From: Metabacillus halosaccharovorans
GTDB taxonomy: Bacteria > Bacillota > Bacilli > Bacillales > Bacillaceae
DNA: 64,000 nucleotides
Direction: 5' to 3'
NCBI RefSeq assembly: GCF_002019635.1
Contig: NZ_KV917372.1
Coordinates: 310,001 to 374,000 of the forward strand
Shown: positions 1 through 8,484 of the stretch, in pieces
Numbering within the stretch: the first letter of the stretch is position 1
Layout of the letters: every line of letters starts with the position of its first letter
The notes under the pieces: generated by a model
Told to the model about the DNA's origin: nothing
Databases searched by the model: none
What the model saw: the letters and a program-made list of their open reading frames with translations, nothing else
Position numbers and translations under genes: made by a program

Positions 1-263
1 ATGAAATACGTAAAGCCGCGGGTATTGGTTTAACTCCACAGCTGCTTTTATATCGAATTGATAAAAATTCGACATTTGGAAATAAACAAAGTCAAAATAC
101 AAAAGAAGCTAATAGACGTTATGACTTAAATGCTTCAGAAGATCTGATTGGTGTTAGTTTATTTGTTCCGGGATATCGTACGGGCAGAAATTTAGCAACA
201 AAACTGTCTGTTCGCATCGAAAATCCAATGGGAGAGTCTGAAACGGAAGAAGGAAAAGAGTAA
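1..263 (+). CDS. C-terminal end of a probable Z1-domain protein (partial)
   Basis: An open frame enters from the left edge and stops at TAA 261-263. Only the last 86 or so residues are visible. They contain IRKAAGIGL, then LLLYRID, then DLIGVSLFVPGYRTG. From memory this layout resembles the extreme C-terminus of Z1-domain proteins, the helicase-like ATPases that accompany MORC-type ATPases in bacterial restriction islands. The call also rests on the neighbours: a GHKL ATPase and a PD-(D/E)XK nuclease follow directly. The stop overlaps the next ATG (TAATG), so the genes are translationally coupled. The ATPase motifs themselves lie outside the window, so this remains an inference. Confidence 0.5.
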   Translation, partial: EIRKAAGIGLTPQLLLYRIDKNSTFGNKQSQNTKEANRRYDLNASEDLIGVSLFVPGYRTGRNLATKLSVRIENPMGESETEEGKE

Positions 264-2272
264 TGCAAATCGAAATTGCAGAATTCGGGAAAATGTCCCA
301 ATCTGGCAGTTCATTATTAAAACTTATTCAGAATAACGATTTACCTATTCTTGATTTACTTGTACGTGAAGCTGTACAAAATAGTTTAGATGCCGGTATT
401 CGTGTAGAAGGCCTCAATTCTGTGTATGTGGACATTGGTATTAGGGATGTCAATGTCCAAAACTTTGCTAAGCATTTAGATGGAGTTACTGATTCGTTAA
501 ACGAAAAGTTTGGAGCCTCGCCACAAAAGGCGATTTATATTGAAGATGCCAACACAACAGGATTAACGGGTTCATTAGACTTTAAGAATTCACCAAACGG
601 GAATATTTTTAAACTAATTTATGGGATTAGTATGGCGCAGGATACACCAGGTGCAGGCGGGTCCTGGGGATTAGGGAAGACTGTCTATTTCCGTGTAGGC
701 ATTGGCTTGGTTGTTTACTATTCACGTATTTTAAACGAAGACGGTCAGTTCGAGCATCGCCTAGCTGTGACATTAGTAGAAAACGAGAAATTACCAAATC
801 CACTTATTCCAAAATCGGCTGGAAAAGTCCCGAGCGGAATTGCCTGGTGGGGGAAAAGTTTAGCACCAGATAGTAATGATACCATTCCAATTACAAATGA
901 ACCAATGATTCATGATATTTTACAATCCTTATCTATTGAGCCATTTGAGGGAGAGCGGTTAGGGACTAAAATCATTATTCCATTTATCGATGAACAGCAG
1001 CTGCTTATTAAGCACGATATCAGTCCAGATGAAAAAAAACCGTGGGAATCGAATGCAGTAGATTATTTACGTATTGCAATGCAACGTTGGTATGCACCGC
1101 GCTTGGCTAATAATAAGTATACCTATGGCAAATATTTAGATGGACATATTAACGGAATGAGACTGGATAAGGATGATTTTTCACCATTATTCCTTGAGCT
1201 GCAATTAATGTACAATGCAGCTGTGTTGGGTGGTGAATCAAATCGTTACTTTGTTAACGATATTCAAATTCGTAATTATTTTGAAAACAATAAAGTAAAT
1301 AACGCGGGGCGGGTTGCATATAAAAAGTTCACGAAGAAGCAGCTGGATATGCTGGCGCCACTAAATGGTCCGAGTCCGTTTACATGTGTGAATGAAAAAA
1401 ATCCGATGGGCGAGCAAAATGCACCATTGATGACTTATGCGAGAAGACCAGGAATGATTGTCAATTATGAAACAAATGGTGAATGGTGTAAAGGAATTAG
1501 TGCAACAGAAGGACACGAATTCTTAGTGGCTATTTTTGTACCAAATTCCAATACCAAGCTACTGAATCCAGATAATGATGTCGTCGACTTAGAAGCGTAT
1601 TTACGAAAAAGTGAGATGGCCGATCACACCTCATGGTCAGACATTATTATAAAAAGTAAGCCATTTGATATTGTTGAGAAAATTCGCTCACAGATTCGTC
1701 GTAAAATTAAAGCTTCATATGAAAATAAAGAAGAAGTGAAAGAAAAGCAAGGTATGAACACACTAGCACGCAATGTTGGAAAGCTGCTATTACCACCGAC
1801 AGGATTTGGTCGTCGTGCTTCCAGTCGCAATCGGGCTGGAGGTACTAAGCTTTCAACTAATAAAGGAAGTGGTGGTGGCAATAGTTTTACGCTTGTATCA
1901 CAAAAATATTTAGATACCGGTGACCTAGAAGTTCATTTTCAAATGAAACTAGCGAAAAATGTCACTGCTTTTACAATAGAGTTATTTATTTCTTCTGAAG
2001 GTGGAAAAATCTCAGCAACAGATTGGGAATCAGTAGATAGTGTTGGGACACCATTCCCTGCACAAATTACCGGCATTTCATTCCCAGGTAAGATTGGTCT
2101 ATTTGGTCGATCCACGGCTCTAAAAAGTGACAATAAAGTGTTGCATGCTGTACGTATTGAGAAAACAGATAAGGCTGTAGAATGTACATGCATTTTAGCA
2201 TTCACTTGCACGGACCCTCATGTACAAGTCGAAATGTCGATGAAGCCAGAAGGAAGTGTAGAAAATGCCTAA
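263..2272 (+). CDS. MORC/MutL-like GHKL-type ATPase, defence operon
   Basis: A 669-residue protein with a GHKL (Bergerat-fold) ATPase domain at its N-terminus. The N-box REAVQNSLDA lies at residues 35-44, an EDANTTGLTG motif at 94-103 replaces the usual DxGxG, and the glycine-rich ATP lid GAGGSWGLGK is at 130-139. The remaining 450 residues have no motif I know; a basic, Gly/Ser-rich linker lies near residues 510-540. Proteins of this type are predicted to be ATP-gated clamps acting with Z1 helicases and nucleases in restriction-like systems. The ATG overlaps the stop of the upstream gene, and the 3' end overlaps the next start by 8 bases, so it is part of one compact operon. Confidence 0.8.
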   Translation: MQIEIAEFGKMSQSGSSLLKLIQNNDLPILDLLVREAVQNSLDAGIRVEGLNSVYVDIGIRDVNVQNFAKHLDGVTDSLNEKFGASPQKAIYIEDANTTGLTGSLDFKNSPNGNIFKLIYGISMAQDTPGAGGSWGLGKTVYFRVGIGLVVYYSRILNEDGQFEHRLAVTLVENEKLPNPLIPKSAGKVPSGIAWWGKSLAPDSNDTIPITNEPMIHDILQSLSIEPFEGERLGTKIIIPFIDEQQLLIKHDISPDEKKPWESNAVDYLRIAMQRWYAPRLANNKYTYGKYLDGHINGMRLDKDDFSPLFLELQLMYNAAVLGGESNRYFVNDIQIRNYFENNKVNNAGRVAYKKFTKKQLDMLAPLNGPSPFTCVNEKNPMGEQNAPLMTYARRPGMIVNYETNGEWCKGISATEGHEFLVAIFVPNSNTKLLNPDNDVVDLEAYLRKSEMADHTSWSDIIIKSKPFDIVEKIRSQIRRKIKASYENKEEVKEKQGMNTLARNVGKLLLPPTGFGRRASSRNRAGGTKLSTNKGSGGGNSFTLVSQKYLDTGDLEVHFQMKLAKNVTAFTIELFISSEGGKISATDWESVDSVGTPFPAQITGISFPGKIGLFGRSTALKSDNKVLHAVRIEKTDKAVECTCILAFTCTDPHVQVEMSMKPEGSVENA

Positions 2273-3209
2273 TAAGGTTAGCATGAATCGACTTTTTGAT
2301 GAGGCGATCGAAGAGTTGTTAAATGTCTCTGTAGATTTGCAGTTCTTTTATAGAGATGATAATGGCTCAAAGAAATTCCTCAATCAAACCGAAGACTATG
2401 AGTATAAAACATTATTGAGTAATGACGATGATAGCTGGGACTATGTAGAAAAAGGTTTTGGGCTCTTAGGCATTGTAAAATTGGGTTTTCCGTCTAGCTT
2501 GTTTGGTCCTACTCAATTGGTCAATGCAGATGCAGAGTTAGGGTTAGCATTACAATGGATGTCTAAACAATCTTCGCAGCGAGGTGTAATTTCGCTTTCA
2601 ACCATTACAAGTACAACACCAAATGACGTGAGTATCCCTATTGATTATTATTTCCAAAAGGATAAATTATTTGGTGAAGTTCATATCTCACTTGTTGTTT
2701 TTTTGAAAAAGGCTAGTCGAAATAATATGCGAGGACAAGCACAACTACCAGGTACAATTTTAGGTAGGTTAGTAGAATGGCTTGTCATTTTAGATGGCTC
2801 TGGCTCGACGTTCCCGATCGTAATTGTAAATGAACCGGATAAACCTTTATGGTACGTCGATTTCAATTATTCGGAGCCACTAGTCGAGCCGTTTGATAAA
2901 GAATATATTGCAATCTATTTAAATAAAGCTCATGTTGCATACCAAGCAATACAAAAACCGAAAACCAAGCTAGATCAAGCATTGTATGTAGAATTTTTAG
3001 CGGGTGCATTGCAGCTTATATTGCAACACTTGATGGAATGTCCTGATTGGCAGGATATTCAGGACGGGAGAAACTGCGAAGAAGGTTCCATAGGGCAAGT
3101 CATACATTATTTTAAAACAACATTAAATTGGGATTTCGATACACCGGAAAAACTAGCGATGTCTCTACGTAACGATTTAGAAACAAGAGTAAAGACAGGT
3201 GATATGTAG
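2265..3209 (+). CDS. Uncharacterised protein of the Z1/MORC operon
   Basis: A 314-residue, mostly acidic, soluble protein that I do not recognise. No signal peptide, membrane segment, P-loop or nuclease motif is visible. The middle looks beta-rich (residues about 110-220) and the C-terminal third is helical with a Cys pair. The ATG lies 8 bases inside the end of the GHKL ATPase gene, and its TAG stop shares a base with the GTG of the next gene, so expression is coupled and stoichiometric. The position implies a structural or adaptor subunit of the defence complex. That role is inferred only from context. Confidence 0.75.
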   Translation: MPNKVSMNRLFDEAIEELLNVSVDLQFFYRDDNGSKKFLNQTEDYEYKTLLSNDDDSWDYVEKGFGLLGIVKLGFPSSLFGPTQLVNADAELGLALQWMSKQSSQRGVISLSTITSTTPNDVSIPIDYYFQKDKLFGEVHISLVVFLKKASRNNMRGQAQLPGTILGRLVEWLVILDGSGSTFPIVIVNEPDKPLWYVDFNYSEPLVEPFDKEYIAIYLNKAHVAYQAIQKPKTKLDQALYVEFLAGALQLILQHLMECPDWQDIQDGRNCEEGSIGQVIHYFKTTLNWDFDTPEKLAMSLRNDLETRVKTGDM

Positions 3210-3940
3210 TGTGGGAAAATGTAGTCTATACAAAAGCCCAAGCAAAATTTAAGTTTCAACAAATTGAGGCTGAACCAGAAAACTGTGCACCACGCCAAGT
3301 GAAAGCACCTTTTAATCAGCTGCGTAAAATCATGATGAACGAAAAGAATAAATTTTTAATGGATGAAATGAAGAAAATTAATTCCTATTCATTCGACTTG
3401 CATATGGGATTGATATTGTATCGTGTCCTTAAAGAAGAATACGGTTTTAACGAGAGACTAGCAGCTCAAGATGAGATGTGGCGTTACTTATCATTGGAAG
3501 TATTACCTGACTTAGTATACGATCGTTTTGGGATGAATGATCTGCGTTTTTATAAAGGAACACGTCGTATTTGGATGAAAAGTATTTGGTGGTATATTCA
3601 TCTTTCTTGGCAAGGATCAGAGGAAGAAACATTCGTCATTTTAAAAGATAATTCGTCAGATGAAATCCTTCAGTTACTCGACCGTTCAGGAAGTGGCGGT
3701 TATCGCTTGGAACTTACACGCGAACTGATGCGTCAATATAAAGAACATGCTAGTAGCAAAGTGCCACAATTATTTCGTCGTGTGTTAAAATTAAACACAG
3801 CACGGTTAAATATGATTGAACCTAGTTTAGTAGAAGGCGGCATAGAAACATATGTAACAGATTTATATAAGTATTTTTTAAATGATGTAGCAAAATTGGA
3901 GAAAAGAGTAGAAGTATATGGAAATAACACGAAAAATTAG
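3209..3940 (+). CDS. DUF6339-like protein of the Z1/MORC operon
   Basis: A 243-residue helical protein starting at GTG 3209, which shares a base with the upstream stop. It is rich in Trp, Tyr and Arg (for example RIWMKSIWWYIHLSW), a pattern I associate with the DUF6339 family found in similar bacterial operons; this family call is from memory and uncertain. No catalytic motif is evident. Its last 23 bases overlap the start of the nuclease gene downstream. The basic, aromatic surface suggests nucleic-acid or protein binding, but nothing in the sequence proves it. Confidence 0.65.
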   Translation: MWENVVYTKAQAKFKFQQIEAEPENCAPRQVKAPFNQLRKIMMNEKNKFLMDEMKKINSYSFDLHMGLILYRVLKEEYGFNERLAAQDEMWRYLSLEVLPDLVYDRFGMNDLRFYKGTRRIWMKSIWWYIHLSWQGSEEETFVILKDNSSDEILQLLDRSGSGGYRLELTRELMRQYKEHASSKVPQLFRRVLKLNTARLNMIEPSLVEGGIETYVTDLYKYFLNDVAKLEKRVEVYGNNTKN

Positions 3941-4820
3941 AGAAGGCTTCGCTTATTTTCGAACATCTGTAAAACGCTCTATTTCATTAAAAGAGCAGTT
4001 TTATTGGATTGTGAAAATAAATGGAATGCAAGGAGTTGCCATTGAAATCCCGCCAGAAAAACATGTAAATGAGCAGTTTGCCAACATCTATTACTTTACG
4101 AAAGTATATGTACTTGGTGGTCAAGAAAAGCATTTGTTAATACTCGTATCTGATCATCCGAAGTTATACGAAGATTTTGCGATCATTTGTGCCGGCTTTT
4201 TAGAGAGGGTACTCGATTCAGAATCGTATCAAGAAATCCAACAGAATCCGATTTCCTGGTGGCACGCAATGAAGGAACTGATGGGTAATGCCAATATTGA
4301 AAAAGCAGCTTATAGCGTACTGGCTGAAATGCTAAGCTACTATTATTTATTGAAAAAAGAAAAAGATGTTTCCTGGGTAGGCCCATTTGGTGGTTCAATT
4401 GATTTTAATAGTAATGATGGTGGCTATGAGGTGAAATCAACTATAGCTCGTTATGGATCACAAATTACTATTAATAGTGAATATCAGTTAAAAGCGAATT
4501 TTTTATTATTTTATCGTTTTGAGCCTGATATTTTTGGTATTTCAATTCAAGATATGATTAAAAAATTAGTAGAATGGGACGTAGAAGAAACGGAAATTGA
4601 ACGTGCGCTTGAAAATCTAGAATACCCAATCGGCAGTGAAATTCGTAAAAAGTCTTATCGCCTGGTTGAAGTGACCAAATATAAAATTGATGAAAACTTC
4701 CCAAAAATTTTACCAGAGAGTTTTATTGAAGGACATTTGCCTAAACATATTAGTGGACTCATATATAAATTGAATTTAGAGGGTTTAGATGGAGAAGTTA
4801 TTGATATAAAGGAATTCTAA
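3918..4820 (+). CDS. PD-(D/E)XK nuclease-like protein (DUF4420 type)
   Basis: A 300-residue protein with a restriction-endonuclease-like core. After WVGPFGGS comes Asp162 (IDF), then Glu171-Val-Lys173 (YEVKST), followed by a Gln in SEYQL near 190. An upstream Glu in VLAEML (137) fits the first helix. This D-ExK-Q layout is that of the PD-(D/E)XK proteins (DUF4420) that co-occur with Z1 and MORC-like ATPases in predicted restriction systems. It is the likely effector nuclease. The start overlaps the preceding gene by 23 bases, and a strong hairpin terminator follows the stop, so this is the last gene of the operon. Confidence 0.8.
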   Translation: MEITRKIREGFAYFRTSVKRSISLKEQFYWIVKINGMQGVAIEIPPEKHVNEQFANIYYFTKVYVLGGQEKHLLILVSDHPKLYEDFAIICAGFLERVLDSESYQEIQQNPISWWHAMKELMGNANIEKAAYSVLAEMLSYYYLLKKEKDVSWVGPFGGSIDFNSNDGGYEVKSTIARYGSQITINSEYQLKANFLLFYRFEPDIFGISIQDMIKKLVEWDVEETEIERALENLEYPIGSEIRKKSYRLVEVTKYKIDENFPKILPESFIEGHLPKHISGLIYKLNLEGLDGEVIDIKEF

Positions 4821-4825
4821 TATAT

Positions 4826-4862
4826 ATAGTCGATGTTTTCATATTTAACATCGACTATTTTT
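4826..4862 (+). terminator. Terminator of the Z1/MORC operon
   Basis: A perfect 12-bp stem (4826-4837 with 4847-4858), 9-base loop and following T-run lie six bases after the nuclease stop codon. Confidence 0.85.
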
Positions 4863-5091
4863 GATGCTTCATACAGAACTCTTAATAACATCACAAATAT
4901 ACTTCGTCCAGTTGAATTGCCAAATTTGCCTTCATATCCCTGTTAAGGCTACCAATCTTATACTTTGTTACTTTTAAAGATAAATAAAAGATTATAACAT
5001 AAGCTTGCAAAGTTAATAACTGAAGATTGGAAGGCATGTTTATGCCCTCCAGTAATGTTCGATTAATTAAGGAGTACTTCTCCATTATTCA

Positions 5092-6390
5092 TTATTTTTC
5101 ATAAGGGTTAGTAGAATCCGATTGTAACTGTTCACTGTTTGATAAATAAAACCTCAATAATTTTTCTTTAAAGCCACTTTGACTATTATTTGCATAAGAC
5201 TCCATAGCTTTGAAAACATCTATGATAAAACCATTGATTTGACCTAGATTAGATATCCCGTCTACAGCAGCAAATCCTAAGTATTCAATATCTTCATTAG
5301 TCTGGCCTGGAAAAAGAAATATATTTTCTATTTTATCTTCTTTATTTTTTATTAAAGTATGTCTATAAAAAAATTGTTTTACTAAATCACCCCAGCCAGG
5401 CAACTTAAGAGGTGCGTGTTTGATTCTGTAGTACTTTGCATCTAATATAAAAAGCCTGTTATTTATCCGAAACATAATATCAGGAATCTGTTCTGTTTTT
5501 GCCATTCGATTACCCACATTCCAATAAGGATTCGGGAGCTTTGGCATACTCTTATCGTTCACATCCGCAAATAACGAATAGCAAATCTTTTCCCAAACAG
5601 TGTGAAAATACGGTGTTACAATAGTTGTAATGCTGTCTTTTGACTGAGTATGACTTCCTATAATAAATTCTTTCAAATTTAGAAATAGATTCAATTTTCG
5701 TTCTTGAAATGTTCGTTGAGCTTCTAACTCCAAAATATACACAGCTGCATCTACATCACAGGGAAGATCATATTCCATCATATGTTCTCCATCATAATCA
5801 AATAACCAGCCATATAAATTTAAAGACTGTTCCACTGCATATTTATGAATTTGAGTAATTAAATGATCATACAGTATATGCTTTTTCGTGACTAGATCTA
5901 GATAGATAGGCCTTTGATTAGATATCACAGGGTTGATGCTCTTAATTGTCCTTGACCAATTGATATTTGTACTTTTATTTAAGTCGTAATCTTGGCGTTG
6001 AAAATTGATAGTACCGTTTTCAAAATAATCCCTGATTAACCAAAATGCAGCGGCAATATAAGCTGCGTTTTTTCCAGTACTTCCTAATAGAGAACTTTCA
6101 CTGGGATCCAATTTACTATTATGGCTATATTTAGTTAAAACATCTATTAAAAGTCGAATATGTTTTTTTAATGACTTTTCCTCTTGAGGTATGACATAGC
6201 CTTTTGGAAAGACGACAAATATGTAGTTTTGAAAAACAATAAATCCTGTGCATTTAAATAATAGAGTATTTTCATTTTTAACACATAAACCTCTAATAAA
6301 TAATTCATTAGGTATTTTTTCTTTAAAGCGGTCAAAAGGATATTCCTCTAATTCAACAAAGCACTTTTCATATAAATTAAGATCACTCAT
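5092..6390 (-). CDS. LlaJI/McrC-like restriction nuclease subunit
   Basis: A 432-residue protein with PD-(D/E)XK signature near its C-terminus: Pro303-Asp304 (IPDIMF) and Asp317-Ala-Lys319 (FILDAKYY), with Glu267 in VWEKIC upstream. The N-terminal half resembles the McrC/LlaJI fold (EYPFDRF, FVVFPKGY). LlaJI-family proteins (PF09563) are the nuclease partners of McrB-like motors in LlaJI and BsuMI restriction systems. The ATG overlaps the stop of the McrB-like gene by 8 bases, so both are translated from one mRNA. The cognate methyltransferases are divergently encoded. A plain type IV McrC is the alternative, but two adjacent C5 methyltransferases make a type II-like system more likely. Confidence 0.8.
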   Translation of the reverse strand: MSDLNLYEKCFVELEEYPFDRFKEKIPNELFIRGLCVKNENTLLFKCTGFIVFQNYIFVVFPKGYVIPQEEKSLKKHIRLLIDVLTKYSHNSKLDPSESSLLGSTGKNAAYIAAAFWLIRDYFENGTINFQRQDYDLNKSTNINWSRTIKSINPVISNQRPIYLDLVTKKHILYDHLITQIHKYAVEQSLNLYGWLFDYDGEHMMEYDLPCDVDAAVYILELEAQRTFQERKLNLFLNLKEFIIGSHTQSKDSITTIVTPYFHTVWEKICYSLFADVNDKSMPKLPNPYWNVGNRMAKTEQIPDIMFRINNRLFILDAKYYRIKHAPLKLPGWGDLVKQFFYRHTLIKNKEDKIENIFLFPGQTNEDIEYLGFAAVDGISNLGQINGFIIDVFKAMESYANNSQSGFKEKLLRFYLSNSEQLQSDSTNPYEK

Positions 6391-8122
6391 TTTTGTTATC
6401 TACACCTAAATCAAATTCAATCGTTTTTTCCGCAATCCTTTCATTCGGAGCATCTGGATGAATAGATTGATCATCTAATAAATCATTATCGGAACTTCTT
6501 AACGGTTCATTATATTCGTCTTTTATATATTGAAAATCCGTTTGAAACACGGGGATGCCTTCATTATATAACTTAACAAGTTGTGAGAACGTCTTTATTC
6601 CTTCTATAAAAATCTTTGAACGCTTTAGACGGGCAGCATCATCCCAAAGGTACATCAATAATTTTGACGTAATAATTTTGTTATTAGATGGTTCACCAGG
6701 TTTTAGGAAGTATGGCCCAATATGGCGATCTTCATTAATTGTGTGAGCAGCTAATAAATCATTTAATGATTCTATAAAATTGGACCATCTAACTAACTGT
6801 TTATTATAGGCAACATTTTCATCCTTATGAACAGCTTTTTTAGGATCTATCGGCATATATTCAAAAAACCAGCGTCTTTTAAAAGCGGAGTCCATTACAA
6901 ATACCCCTTGGTCAGCACTGTTCATTGTTGCAACTATATTCAAGTTAAGTGGTATTCTAATTTCTGTTTGATCGGTATCGATTACCCGTTTGTCTTTTAA
7001 ATATTTTATAATTTCAAGGTTAGAAACACCATATGTACTTTCTCCATTACTTTGTCGATCTAATAACTGAAATAAGTCACCAAATACAGAAGGAGCATTA
7101 GCACGATTAATTTCTTCTATAATTAATGTATACATTTGGGGATTAAGATCTTCTTTTGTTGAACGAAGTGCTTTTTCCAGTGATAGAGTAAAAGGGCCAG
7201 GTATAAAGTTATAATTTATATAGGGTTCTCCTTTATCGAAAGGCTCTCTTACTTCGGTTACAAACTTATATGTATCTGTATTAGTAGCTTCTACTTTATA
7301 GATTGGTTGAGGGCGGTAACTTCCTACAAAATCGTGATAAGTATACTCAGGATGAAAAGTTACCCGCACACTATTTTTGCCAGAATATCTTTTATCCAGT
7401 TCATGGCTTTTACCCGTACCAGGAGCACCGTAAATAATTAGATTTACTCCCGGTGTTGCAGGCTTTAATGAAACGTCATCTCCCCATTCTTCCGGAGATG
7501 ATAAGGTCGAGGTCTGCCTTGTAGGAGAAAAGTCATCATATGCTACAAAACTTCGTTTAAAAGTATCCTCAATTTCAGCATAATCATCGTTGTTTATAAC
7601 GATTAAATCATATGAAAACATATAACGATGTTTAAGAAAGATCAGAGTGTCCCCAATATCAAATAATCTCCTAAAGTCAGTAAATTCCTTTGAATCTGTA
7701 TACATCGATCCCATTTCTGATTGATTTCCACCCCGGCTCAAATAATGAGTCGTAAAGCAGGAGATATCTGTACTCTCCTCATGCGTTTTGTATTCGAGGT
7801 TTTCTTTTAATAAATGAATGTTAATTTTAACGCCATAACGTCTTTTAAACTCGTTCGAATTATATCCAGGTACTTTTTTTGCAATCACTTCAACAAAGTT
7901 ATCCAAGTAAGGAAAGAAATTAATTTCGTGTTCACTGCTAAATGCAATATGTTTTTGTTTTCCTCTATTTTTTGTTAACGTATTAGACTCAGCAAGTTTT
8001 TTTATAAATATCCCATCATAGCTATTACTGGTCGATAAGTTTAATCGATATGCAAGTGGATGATCTATTTTTTGAAAAAATCGATTTAGTATTTCCAGTG
8101 TTTCCTTAAAACTATAAGCCAT
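6383..8122 (-). CDS. McrB-like AAA+ restriction motor (LlaJI/BsuMI type)
   Basis: A 579-residue protein. Residues 1-220 form a non-ATPase domain of unknown specificity, perhaps the DNA-recognition part. The AAA+ module follows with Walker A GAPGTGKS (232-239), Walker B LIIEEINRAN near 335, and the sensor-like stretch VATMNSADQGVFVMDSAFKRR with arginine fingers. The EEINRAN and TMNSAD motifs are characteristic of McrB-family NTPases that drive the partner nuclease. A clear GGAGGATAG ribosome site precedes ATG 8122. A -10 box TATAAT (reverse of 8165-8170) precedes it and lies beside repeated operator-like motifs, suggesting control by the small RHH protein encoded divergently. Confidence 0.85.
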   Translation of the reverse strand: MAYSFKETLEILNRFFQKIDHPLAYRLNLSTSNSYDGIFIKKLAESNTLTKNRGKQKHIAFSSEHEINFFPYLDNFVEVIAKKVPGYNSNEFKRRYGVKINIHLLKENLEYKTHEESTDISCFTTHYLSRGGNQSEMGSMYTDSKEFTDFRRLFDIGDTLIFLKHRYMFSYDLIVINNDDYAEIEDTFKRSFVAYDDFSPTRQTSTLSSPEEWGDDVSLKPATPGVNLIIYGAPGTGKSHELDKRYSGKNSVRVTFHPEYTYHDFVGSYRPQPIYKVEATNTDTYKFVTEVREPFDKGEPYINYNFIPGPFTLSLEKALRSTKEDLNPQMYTLIIEEINRANAPSVFGDLFQLLDRQSNGESTYGVSNLEIIKYLKDKRVIDTDQTEIRIPLNLNIVATMNSADQGVFVMDSAFKRRWFFEYMPIDPKKAVHKDENVAYNKQLVRWSNFIESLNDLLAAHTINEDRHIGPYFLKPGEPSNNKIITSKLLMYLWDDAARLKRSKIFIEGIKTFSQLVKLYNEGIPVFQTDFQYIKDEYNEPLRSSDNDLLDDQSIHPDAPNERIAEKTIEFDLGVDNKNE

Positions 8123-8164
8123 AATTACTATCCTCCAGTTTATAATCTTGTTTGTACTAGATTA

Positions 8165-8209
8165 ATTATACCAAAAGTACTGTAAAAATTAACTTTTACC
8201 TGTAAAAAT
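8165..8209 (-). promoter_or_regulatory. Promoter and repeated operator-like sites, restriction genes
   Basis: The divergent gap contains CTGTAAAAAT twice (8180-8189 and 8200-8209), spaced exactly 20 bp, and a near-palindrome TTTTACCTGTAAAA at 8194-8207. They sit immediately upstream of a -10 box TATAAT reading leftward (8165-8170). Repeats about two helical turns apart suit a ribbon-helix-helix repressor such as the one encoded at 8299. Confidence 0.5.
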
Positions 8210-8233
8210 GGGATTCTGAAATTTACTATTCAA

Positions 8234-8262
8234 TTTACACCCTGATCTAAATGTGATATAGT
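8234..8262 (+). promoter_or_regulatory. Sigma-A promoter of the methyltransferase operon
   Basis: TTTACA (8234-8239) and TATAGT (8257-8262) are separated by 17 bp, 37 bases before the TTG start of the RHH gene. Confidence 0.7.
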
Positions 8263-8298
8263 AGAACATATTTTCGTAAGGAAAGGGAGAAACATAAG

Positions 8299-8484
8299 TT
8301 GAGCTCAAACTTAGTTGGAAGGCCAAGAGGGAAAAAAAAGACTGCTAAAATAGAAATTACAATTGAGCCAGAAATTAAAGAAGCATTTATGAAATCTTTG
8401 CATGAGAACAATCAATATGCATCTATTGTTTTACGTGAATGGATTATTGATTATATTAATGGACATGGAGTTGGAAAAAAATGA
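8299..8484 (+). CDS. Ribbon-helix-helix-like small regulator of the R-M locus
   Basis: A 61-residue basic protein. A basic arm (GRPRGKKKTAK) leads into a strand (IEITIEPEIKEAF) and two helices, the order of a MetJ/Arc ribbon-helix-helix DNA-binding protein. The TTG start is backed by a GGAAAGGGAG ribosome site. The last codons overlap the ATG of methyltransferase 1 (ATGA). Its place at the head of the methyltransferase operon, next to repeats in the divergent promoter, suggests it times methylation and restriction as a controller protein does. That function is inferred; binding is not shown. Confidence 0.7.
   Translation: MSSNLVGRPRGKKKTAKIEITIEPEIKEAFMKSLHENNQYASIVLREWIIDYINGHGVGKK

Noticed and set aside
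1624-1881. ORF on the opposite strand within the GHKL gene
   Set aside because: It mirrors the coding strand of a well-supported gene and has no ribosome site. The same applies to all other antisense frames inside called genes.
4891-5085. 64-codon ORF on the - strand after the LlaJI-like gene
   Set aside because: No clear ribosome site and no family resemblance. It may be a tail of decayed sequence; I do not call it a gene.
5092-8122. Plain type IV McrBC system cutting methylated DNA
   Set aside because: Two C5 methyltransferases and a small regulator are encoded divergently, which fits LlaJI/BsuMI-like R-M better. Not excluded by sequence alone.
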